DNA of 64,000 bases from Amyloporia xantha (Eukaryota; Basidiomycota; Agaricomycetes; Polyporales; Adustoporiaceae): NCBI GenBank assembly GCA_036971615.1, contig JAYKKR010000049.1, positions 1-64,000 on the forward strand, read 5' to 3'. A program made the translations under genes and the position numbers. Below, piece by piece: positions 54,565 to 64,000 of the stretch. The notes beneath the pieces were generated by a model that was given only the letters and a program-made list of their open reading frames with translations, did no database searches and was not told the origin of the DNA. Within the stretch, counting starts at the first letter, position 1. Every line of letters begins with the position of its first letter.

Positions 54565-57289
54565 ATGTACTCATCTGGGTTTTCCAGCTCCGTTATCATG
54601 GCGCCGCGACCTTGGGCTACAGAAGATCAACTCGAATTCTTGAACAGGCAGTACGAACGCTTCTTGGACCATCAGAAGCGCCACTCACTCTCTCGCTTTT
54701 GGACGACGCTTGAGCACGAGTGGTTTGTTCTCTTTCCTGAACGAACTGCACTATTCGGCGCCACTGCCGAGGTGCTGACACCTGACCAGGAGACCCTGCT
54801 CGGTGAGGCCATCAAGGCCCGCAAATCGGCGAGTGGTAATTTCTTACAGTCACGATGTCTAACGTTGACAGGTGGTGTTCTAATAGCAACTGGCGCGCTG
54901 GTTCCGGAATAAGGCTGCTCAGCAGGGGCGGAGGGTACGAGTTGCCCGGATGGCTTGGGACATGTCTTCGGTGATGGCTGCAAAGGGGCGCCGGCGGTTG
55001 CAGCCCATTGAAGCCTATTCCCGTAAGTATTATGATTCAAAGGTAAAGACTGCAGTGCAGGCGGAGATAGCAAGTAAGAAGTTAGGGAAAAAAGAGACTC
55101 TTGACGTTATCAAGCGACTGACGAAGGAGGCTTTCGACAATGAGAGTGACAAAGTCAAATTGGAAATTCAGCAGGAGGTGGATGCCTATACCCCGATGCT
55201 TCCCGATAAAGACGATCTCGATGCCGTGGCAGTTCCCACACCGGCTCAGCGCCAGGCGTACGTCCTCTCCCGCATGTTATCCTGCTTGTGCTCAATGAAG
55301 GAATGTTGTCCTCCTTTCAGAGCCATCGAGAATGCACCGGCGATGTTGAACTTCTTCTTCACTGAGATGGCCTGCCACACGGGCTGGACGTTCACCATAT
55401 TAGGCGGCGGACCGTCACCTGAAGAAGGAGGTGCGATCCGAACATTGAGGTACGTTTCGGCAGCTCACCTCCCTGTGGTCAACGTCAACGGATAACTGAA
55501 GTCGGATATGATACCTAGCTTTCACCAAGGACTGACTCAGCGGGCACAACTTTGGCCAAGCGATGCCTGAGTACAGGGAGCAGGTCGCGCGGCCTTTCTT
55601 GGAATTTGTGAAGGTGGTTTACCGTAAGTGTCAATTTCAATATTTTGATATGGCTCGATGTGATGCGTGTGTTATTTTAGCTTCAGAAGTCCGTGGCTCT
55701 TATGCGCTTGCCACGGAGCCTCAAGGAGGGCATTCTGCTGTCACAGAGTCGGCGCTCTCGTGCGAGGAAAGCTCAGCAAACGATGGTGAAGTCTCTCCGT
55801 CATCGGATATGGCAGTGTCCTCTCCTGATTCCGGATCAAGTACGCCCATGGCGTTGGATGCATGCGCCCAGCCCGAAAAGGTGCCTGCTCAATCACACCA
55901 TATCCCACCTTTAGCAACCACTTCATCTGATGGATCAACGCCATCTATGCCGTTGTCCCGTACCGAGAGTCTCCATGTTGCATCTACAGTCCTTTCTACA
56001 GACCAACCATCGGTCAGCGGACCGGCTCCATACATTCCGCCTACCAGTCCTCATCACGCAGTCATTCCATCTCCCGTTGTAGCTAATGTACAACCCGAGA
56101 TAGGAGTGGGTATGCCTGCTGTCACCAGTCCCCTCCATCCCATGTTGAGCGCCTCTGGAGCAATGCTTCCTGCACCGACGTTGTCTCCATCCAGCGTGCC
56201 CCAAATGAACGTGTCTGGTGCCTTAGATATGCCCAGTAAGGCGATTAGCTTCACGGACCTGTTGAATGGGGCACAGGGCGGCCTCGATCGACAGCCATCT
56301 CGGCGCTGACCGATATCACCAATGGGTCATTATCGCCTGATCTGGAACCGTATGCGTTTGATTTCTCTCACTTAGATGACGACTTCTTCAATATTCGGAT
56401 CCCCGTGTTCGAACCGGTACCTTCTATGTCCATCGGTGCCCAAAGTTGGAAGCCGCCGTTGGCATTCTCTCCTCAAAACGCAGTTCAATCTTTGGGAGCG
56501 GTCAACAGACCCGAAGTCGAAGCACAGCACATGAGCGCCGGTGCTCGCTCCACTCTGTCGGACTCTACGTCGTTCGCATTGCGGTCACCTCCTATCTCAC
56601 CAAGCCTTGGATCCGCATCTTCGTTGAATACAGGGGCTCCTGAAGCTCCCAGCATGCCGTCCGCACCTGCGCTACCAACGCGTCCAGCCCCCCTCCCTTC
56701 CGACGGCAATCTCTCCAGTCTCAGTGAAATGACTCCGGTCGTAGCCCTCGCGTCTTCTGAAGCGAATAGCATACCGTCATTGACGGCGTCTCTTGGTGGT
56801 CCAGAGTCTGACACCGGTTGCCTGGCCACGCCACAATCCGCCCCGCTTCTCACATCTGTCGTTACTCTGAGTCCATCTCCCGATACGGAGGCTCAAAGTC
56901 AGCTTGAAGATCGAGACAGGATCGCCATACACGCTGCCGCTGACCCAGTGCCGCGTGGTAGGAGTCCAACTCGCAAGCAGGTGGCGATCAACCTCCAAGG
57001 ACGGCTCACTCCTCTAGGCATGGGCCGCCCTCCAGTTGATGCGGCCTCCAATGCACGACCCATGCGTTACCGACGCGCACCCAAGAGACCCGATGCCTCT
57101 CCGCCGCGTCCAGTGACGCAAGTCGCATCTTCTAGTCGAGCGAAAATCGTCAGGGCGGAGCGAGTCATGCCGGTGAGTAAGGCGCAGGCAAAAGCATGTA
57201 CTGAAAAGGAGAACATTGCCGCTGCGAAGCGCCCTGCAGGATCACAGGGTGGGAGGCAGGCGAGGACGAAAAGGGCGAAGGCGGGTTAG
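54565..57289 (+). pseudogene. Agaricomycete-specific large hypothetical protein gene, frameshifted
   Basis: The first exon (ATG 54565 or 54598) has PWATEDQLEFLNRQYERFL and RFWTTLEHEWFVLFPER. It splices, apparently through a GC donor (TCG|GCGAGT), to QLARWFRNKAAQQGRR, then IEAYSRKYYDSKVKTAV, GKKETLDVIKRLTKEAF, MLNFFFTEMACHTGWTF and GHNFGQAMPEYREQV. The long C-terminal half is Ser/Pro-rich and ends with KRPAGSQGGRQARTKRAKAG, an NLS-like tail. At about 56,285-56,295 the frame (FTDLLNGAQGGLD) runs to a stop at 56,309. The continuation ALTDITNGSLSPDLEPYAFD lies in another frame, explained by two extra bases (GA) after GGCCTCGATC. The protein would be about 830 aa if whole. LxxWFRNKA resembles homeodomain helix 3, but the rest does not. 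Confidence 0.65.
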
Positions 57290-59824
57290 GCTGGAATGAG
57301 CTGTCTTGGGAGGCGTGTTGTCTTATCTTGTTCTGTCGAGTGTCCTGTCCCTCTTCTTGCAGTTGTATGTTTTCTTGATATTGAAACTGAATTATCTTGC
57401 AGCCGTAGATACTCTTGATACTCCTGTTGCTGCGTCGTGCGCCGGGTTATTTTCAGATGCTCGTTATTTAGTGAAAAATAGTGTATTCATCAGTAATGGT
57501 AGTTGTACAATATAAACCGTTGTCACAGCTCAAAAACCAGAACATGCGAAAGATGAGATGTGTCAGAACATAGGAGCTACGGCGAAATAGTGAAAGATCT
57601 TGTAACTAATAAGCCCGGCCATGCCGTTGAGAACTGCCCATCATATTGAAGTCAACGTATTTGGAGGTCATTCATGGCCTCGACTTCATTGACTTGATTA
57701 CTATTGAATTGCACGGCATCTGCGTCGCGCACACTGGGGGCCAGTTAAGCTCATTGCTTGGAGAATGGACAATTTGGGCCTAAGTCACTTATGGGTAGCC
57801 TGTGAGGACGTGAGTAGGATGTTTGTGGAGACCTGAGGTGCTCAGTATATCACCGTCTGCGCCTTCGGATCAGGGACAGTTAAACTTGCTCGTCAAACAA
57901 ACAACTTCGGACTTACTTCGGGGATTATATAGCCGGCCCGCAACAAAGAAGATATCTACGGAGAACTGTCGATGCATCACTCCGTGCGTCACCATGGACG
58001 AGCGTTGGACGAATGAGGGAGGGGTATTTGTCGATGTTTGTCAAAGTATCCCCTGGAGCGCGTAGGGAATAGTGTAGTGGAAGGCTGGACCCGAAGCCAG
58101 TGAAGGCGCATCAACCGCCGATCGACTGTGCCTGGTAGTCCGAAATTCGAATAATACCCTAGAGCGCTAACAACTATTTATGGATCTACGCTGCGGAACC
58201 GATGTCAGTGAGGGCGCATCAGGTGCCGAGCGACTGGGCCTGGTAGCGCTGACGGCCTATTTATGGATCTACGCTGACAGACAAAAGGAGAAGCAGCCGA
58301 ACTACGGTCCGCAGCGCCAAATGCATGCTGGGCCTGGGGAGATGTCTGATGACTAAGCAACGTGCACGACGATATATCACACTGAGCCGTGATGTATCAC
58401 TGATACATCCACAGATGCCTGCAGATACATCCATAGGTACATGCAGTGATTACAGCTAATTATGTAACGCACTTCATGCTGTGAGTGCTGCTATATCATG
58501 TATAGGAATGACATATAGGCCTGCTTGTGCCAACTCCACAAGCTGCTGAGGATGAGGACTAGCCAATCTCAGCAGTGGAAGTGACACGTACATGGTGACA
58601 AAAGCAGAAGTCATCTATCGACAAACCTGCATAGCTAAAAATAGAGAAGAAGGTCTCATACTGGGAAGCGAGGAGATTAGAACGGTCTTCGTGAGGGGCA
58701 CAATGTCTCGGACAACACACCTCTATCATTCGCTGTGCGATAGGTGGCCGTTGCCTGTTGATGAGTCTGTAATTTGCCGCGGCTGCCCTCCAAGCCGTGA
58801 TATATTTATTTAGCACAAGTTTCAATTGTGCAGTTTGCAGCCTGTGAAATACATCCATAGCCTAAACAGTGAAGATGAGCGACAGACGACATAACAAGCA
58901 AATGTTGCGACTGACGTCCACAGCTTCGACGAGGGCAATCGTGGCATTGACGTGGGCGTCATGGTCATGTCTCAGACTGATGCTCCTGTAGAACGTCTGA
59001 AGACGAACTTGAAGAAAGAGGATGCCCAAAGGCAGAGACAGACTGAATACTGAGAACGAGCGACAGAGTCAGTCAAAAGGAGAGTACAACAAGTGTCCTT
59101 TGTGGCTGACCTTCCGGATCTTTATTAACGGCACTAGCGGCCCTGGTGTGCGTGTCCTGTAGACATCTCCACGGCTGCTCATGTCTCATATCTGGAAATA
59201 AATGTCAAGCTACGCTACACGAAAAGAAGGTTATATACCCACCTGAGTGTTCAGGCAAGGAATACCCCGGCACATTGTAGCGGAATGGTAAGCAATCAGC
59301 TCTAGTGCAGCTGATCCTACTAGCCTTTGAAAGATTTCCAGTGATTCTACCAGCCTGCGGCATGGATATAGGGGAGACGTGGCATATTAGGGAGAAAGTA
59401 GGCTGGGATGACGCTAGCATGGCTATGAATGGTAGAACGAGGTTATTGGCACTTCGAGTAAGCCGCTGCATGCAAAATGTTTTGCAGAATATAGACGCAC
59501 ATCCAGTATAAATGTCCTGACCACAATTTACTTTGATGGACAAGAGGGCGCCTTGTGCGCTCGATGATAGGCTGCAGATAAATACAAGTAGCAGATGAGA
59601 TGACGAAGAAACAATTGTCAACATGGCGCACCTTCAGAGCCTGTGGCAGCACGTCGTCTTGAACGGTTTTACCTAGTAGGTGCTGCAGACAAAGTGGAGG
59701 AAAGACAGGGGTGTAGGTGAGAAAACTCGAGTTGAGGGTGAAAATGTTACAGGGTAAGATTTTGAGTCAATGGGAAAACTTATTGGATTGTGAGATTTTG
59801 ATATGACATCTGTATATCAGTGAA
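57290..59824. other. Gene-poor stretch with short repeats
   Basis: No coding gene was recognised. It contains an imperfect direct repeat (about 58,090-58,190 and 58,196-58,280), a perfect 9-bp palindrome arm pair GATGTATCA/TGATACATC at 58,393-58,411, and scattered GATACATC words. Open frames here are short and without motifs. Confidence 0.45.
58090..58280 (+). repeat. Imperfect direct repeat, two copies
   Basis: Both copies carry GTCAGTGAGGGCGCATCA-like, CGATCGACTG/CGAGCGACTG, GCCTGGTAG and the exactly shared CTATTTATGGATCTACGCTG. The period is about 100 bp. The first copy has about 25 extra bases before the shared end. Confidence 0.8.
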
Positions 59825-60830
59825 GATATGCTTGATGGCAGCCTGTCTCATATCTCATCTTTTGTATCCTGTATCTCATGACTCATCACTTGTTATGACA
59901 CATTTTCTAGGATGCATCCTATTCACTATCCTATGTGACATAGTATTTCTGGCAGATTAATCTGACTTGTATTATTTTAATAGTGAGCATGTTGTAATGG
60001 AGTGATATTCCAAGATGTCCCACTCTCTCATTGGATCTCATGTTGTACAACTCAACACTCAGATCTCATGACCACAACTTATTCCACATGACACATCTCA
60101 TGGTATGTGTTCTTATCTCATAATTCATATCTGAGTCTGCCTCATGTCTCAATTCCAGTCAGGTCTCATAATGCATATCTCACCTCTCATACTCTTTTCT
60201 CATGTTTAATATTGCAAGTCTCATATCCTTGTCCTCACACCTAACATCTCAGACTGGTTTCTATGAATCAAACCTCACATCTCAAATGAGATATTATAGC
60301 TCATATATCACATTATTTGTTGCACATCTCTTGATGTCTTGACCAGTGTCTCATGTCTCACAGCCCATGAATCATGACCCATATCTCATTCCAGTTTGCC
60401 TCATGTCGCAAGTACAGCTAGATCTCATAATGCATATCCTTCTTCTCATGTCCAATATCTCAGATAGGTTCTTTCAAATCACATCTCACATCTCAAATGA
60501 GATGTTATGGCTCATGGATCATATCACAAATCCTATATCTCTTGACCATTATCTCATGTCTCATAGTGCATGGCTCATGGTCCATGTCTCATCTTAGTCT
60601 GCCTCATGCCCCAAGTCCGGTCTCATGATGCATATCTTACATCTCCTGTCTCGTTCCTCATATCCCATGGCGCATATCTCATATCTCTTTTTTCATATCC
60701 AACATCTCAGACTGTTTCCTATAAATGATATCCCACATCTCAATTGAGATATCATAGCTCATAGATCATATCACAAATGTCATATCTCTCCACCCACATC
60801 TCATGACTTATAACCCACAGCACAAGGCAC
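59825..60830. repeat. Degenerate ATCTCA-rich satellite with higher-order period
   Basis: About 1 kb dominated by ATCTCAT, CATATCTCA and CATGTCTCA words. Larger units are visible: ATCTCA-AA-TGAGAT palindromic cores followed by RTYATRGCTCAT occur at 60,281, 60,492 and 60,739 (spacing 211 and 247). TGCCTCATG blocks occur at 60,139, 60,398 and 60,601. A short remnant of the same words lies at 61,219-61,296. Confidence 0.85.
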
Positions 60831-61539
60831 ACTTGTCACCTCTTGTCCGCTTATCAAGTGAAATTGAAAACATCAAACATCCATTCTGGCTCTCAGATTT
60901 TTTGTAGTCCTTGGAGATATCTCATTTGGGTTCTGGGTTCTGGGCAAGAAGAAGCTAAGTATAGAGAAATAATATTGGTTTTTTTCTGATACAGTTGTCT
61001 GCCTTGATTTGCCTGCTTGAAGACATAGAGGAACATTCAAGAGAACTAGGCAAAATCAAGAGAATGCTAAGAGCACCAAACATTGCCAAGCAAGGGAATA
61101 GAAGATGATGAGTTTTCCTGACATGTTAGGTTATATTTGGACATAGCTATTGAAATTGAGATAAGAGCGCAAAGAGTGCCCCAACCTTAGTCAAGGTTTA
61201 GTATGTTGATATGAGATTAGAGTCATGGAGCTCATATCTCATATCTCATAAGTCATACCCCACATCTCATTGAGAACATCTCATATCTCATATTCTGCAA
61301 CTTACAAGATGATTAGTAGTAGAAACTGTTCATGAGCATTGGCAGGCAAGTCATAGTCACCAGAACAAAATAAGTGGGAAAGTTAGCAGCAAAAACTCGA
61401 GTAAATTTATGTAGACTTATGGGAAAGAGCGAAAGAAGAGTGGAGTGTCGACTGCCGCTCTGAGCTCTGTGGTATTTATACCCCAACTGGCGATAAAGGA
61501 AGCTGAGCGGCATCAGGAAAAACCCTATTAGTCCCAGGC

Positions 61540-61720
61540 TGCTCTAAGAGCATCCTAGAGTATCTGGGAGACCTCAGAGCATTCAGACTACTCAGAGTAG
61601 CCAGAGTGCTCTCAGACTACGTCGACATGAGATTTATTTCTCAGGTTAACCCAGAGTGACCTCAGAGTTCTCTGAGAGCACTCTGACATGAGCCTGAGTG
61701 GTCTTTTGTGGTCTCTCAAA
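61540..61720. repeat. CTCAGAG/CTCTGAG cluster with perfect 15-bp inverted repeat
   Basis: CAGAGTGCTCTCAGA at 61,602-61,616 is the exact reverse complement of TCTGAGAGCACTCTG at 61,671-61,685. Around them are further ACTCAGAGT and CCTCAGAG words. It may be the terminus of a small inverted-repeat transposon or a hairpin-forming element. Confidence 0.7.
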
Positions 61721-61899
61721 CTTCTTGTTTATTTGTATTCAAGCACTCTTAAAGTCATATTATTTGTAATGAGAAACAGCCATATATTCATAGATAATAT
61801 ACACAAAAAAGAATCTAGTACTAGCAGCCATAATAGCAACCTGCAGTGAGGCATACAAATAATAACTGTCAGAAAATCCTAATAGCATGTTCAGTATAC

Positions 61900-62640
61900 A
61901 CCAATAAGAAAAGTAGAGCTAAGACGTACACAAGATTGACAGAGATAATCTGCTCATTTTGGACAAAATGTAAGGGAATCTGATAAATGGATTCAGACAG
62001 AAGCGAACGACTTACATGACATAACTGTAATCAGAATCACAATTCACCATTGCCCATGTCTGTAGATACAGTCATGAATTTAGTCCAGCTAAGATATGGA
62101 GAAGCAAATGGACGACTTACAGGCCAGGAGTATTCTCACTGATATACATAACTCACCAATAATTGCAAGTCGTAAGGAAACATAGATTCACACTGAGTGC
62201 ATGCTATATCTGAAATATATTGGGCATGTCAGCCTGCAAGAGCAAGACAAATAGAACTTACATTGTTTCACTGTCATACGACGACAGCCAACAGTCAACA
62301 GCCAACATTCATGGATGGTTATTTCAATGCTGATATTACCAGTGGATAGAAAGAGTGTCAGTTATTCATAAATTCAAATGGAAGAAAGAAGATATGGACT
62401 TACCTGTGTCTGCAATAACCAACTTACGACCCATGCGCTCTGCCAGCGCATCATCATATCCTGAGACAGAACCAGTCAGAGTCCAAGAAATACAGCAACA
62501 AGCTACATGTACACCAGAGAGCAGAAGAACAGTGGATATGAAAGCTGAAGCAAACAGAAATAGTGAAGTGGCAAGGAAGGAGACGAAGCAGAGTGGTCGT
62601 TGAGGAAGAAGAGAAGGAATGACTGTGGCTGCTTAATTTG
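61900..62640 (-). other. Minus-strand string of splice signals, possible decayed multi-exon gene
   Basis: At least four GTAAGT donors occur on the minus strand (near 62,403, 62,262, 62,120 and 62,015). They are separated by short segments that include GYDDALAERMGRKLVIADT, ADMPNIFQ and TWAMVNCDSDYSYVM. I cannot splice one continuous frame and recognise no family. Confidence 0.25.
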
Positions 62641-64000
62641 GTCAGAGTTTGACGCGGCAGACTGACACCTGTTTTGGGAACCCAGGTTTAGGGTTAGCAG
62701 GGACTTGGGCGCATTTGCCCTTCAAGTTCTCCTCAGCTGTTCCTCCTAGCTGCTACTGCTTGATATCTATTAACTGTACTATCTTGGATCTAAAATACTG
62801 TGACTAGGGACTCTATCTTAGTACCTGTGGCTTTGGGGTTTGTCTAGTTCACTGGGACTTGACTGAGCTTAGACGGTTGTTCTGTCCCTGCTCTGCACTA
62901 TCTGGTAACTCATGTGAGTCCTCCTTCTCTCTTCCTTATTCTCCACTCTTGGAGAAGAGTCTCAGGGCTGTCCCATCCTATTCTGTGAAGGTATGAAGCA
63001 GTTCTGGGAGATATTGAAGGGTCTTGGATGGAATGGGCGCTTTTTGCGATTTTGATTGGGAGATATCTGGGGATCCAATGTGAGTTATCCCTTCGCTTCT
63101 ACACCATTCTATTCGCATTGTCAAGCCCTTCCAGACGAGCCATTGCTCATCCAAATCCGTCCACTCCTTCCTCCTCTATTTCTCTCTTTCATCAAAAACC
63201 TCGTCTTGTCCATATCTCAGGAACCCATGGACGGTTTTCTTTGATTGTTGGATAGAATGAAAGCCCTAATTGCAGGCTTTCCGACGATATATACATTGGT
63301 GGGTCTGCATCCAGTGGTTTTCGTTCTATGGTTGCATGTTGAACGACCTCCTCCTCATGCTCCCATTCCTCATGTGTGTCCTTCTCTATCTATTCCTGCA
63401 CTGATATATCACATTATTCAACTATCTAACACTCCTTTACCTCCCCATTTATCTAGTTACAGTCTCTTTCATTGGCAAGAGTCCAGATTCTCAATTCTGA
63501 GATGCGTCTTACTCTGTTTGACCTTTTACCTTTGACCTCTGACTTTTGACTGTTAACCGTCAGTGAAAGGAAGACCTTGTGGATGTATGGAGTGAATATG
63601 AATGAAGGAGAGGAGATGACTGTAGCTGCACAGAGGTGAGTACACGTACTATATCCCTACTTTTGCTCCTTTCTGATACAAGTATGCTCTTTCTTCTTTC
63701 TCTCACCACTATATTCCTGCTATTCAGCAGCTCTTTGTGCTAATTCTGTATGAATGTACATTTCTTATTTCAGTATCTCCATTTTAGCCAGTACGACAGA
63801 TCGCCTTCACATGTATTTAACTTAAATCATTCTAATAAAACCTATAAAGTGAATAGAATGATAGTAAGTAGTAGGATACTATAGCTATTTCATAGCCAGT
63901 AGAAAATATAGCTCAAATAATGCATATCAGAGATGCCAGCAATTTATTATGCAAACAAGTGAGAAAACAATCTATTTGCATATTATACTGTTCAGAAATA
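62641..64000. other. Right edge, nothing recognised
   Basis: Moderately AT-rich sequence without gene motifs. A plus frame at 63,245-63,535 has no recognisable domain. Confidence 0.4.

Noticed and set aside
62675..62705. GGTTTAGGGTTAGC, a telomere-like word
   Set aside because: Only one and a half units; no array, so not telomeric.
1..64000. CRISPR arrays, rRNA genes, riboswitches, prokaryotic operons
   Set aside because: None seen; intron-rich eukaryotic sequence throughout.

Overview
The window looks like nuclear DNA of a mushroom-forming basidiomycete (Agaricomycetes, perhaps a polypore). Introns are mostly 45-70 nt with GT-AG borders. Genes lie densely on both strands and there are no operons. 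Several families are characteristic of that group: expanded TKL-type kinases, DUF6533 membrane proteins, MYND proteins, a KDZ transposase, and a fungal indoleamine 2,3-dioxygenase. Species cannot be named from sequence alone. Gene models were spliced by eye from reading frame, splice signals and remembered family motifs. No alignment or search was run.

Layout. 0.65-2.2 kb: a DUF6533-type membrane protein gene. 4.2-7.5 kb: two same-strand TKL-type kinases, the first with a damaged active site. 8.4-9.3 kb: a MYND zinc-finger gene. 12.1-25.1 kb: a tandemly duplicated block. It holds an intact indoleamine dioxygenase gene (IDO), three minus-strand kinases, an intact PP1-inhibitor gene (YPI1), and between them broken copies of IDO and YPI1. 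The block reads as three successive copies of an [IDO - kinase - YPI1] unit, with only one IDO and one YPI1 left whole.

25.9-43.3 kb is a housekeeping stretch: TFIIF beta (TFG2), cytochrome c (CYC1) divergent from the kinetochore gene DSN1, a DHHC palmitoyltransferase, NatB catalytic subunit (NAA20), a small Ser-rich protein, a secreted or membrane Cys-rich protein, an APH-fold kinase, an alpha/beta hydrolase, a DUF6914-like protein, and an Hsp20-like protein.

43.3-64 kb is accessory and repeat-rich. It has trinucleotide low-complexity DNA and a KDZ transposase gene killed by a nonsense codon. Beyond that lie a facing pair of tRNA-headed SINE-like elements, a compact 233-aa basic protein gene, an RNase H1 N-terminal-domain gene, and a frameshifted member of what I believe is an Agaricomycete-specific family. 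The right end is AT-rich and carries a degenerate ATCTCA satellite with a higher-order period near 200-260 bp.

The most unusual signals are the triplicated IDO-kinase-YPI1 unit, a non-canonical GC-AG intron kept at the same site in four kinase paralogues, and the repeat structures of the right end.
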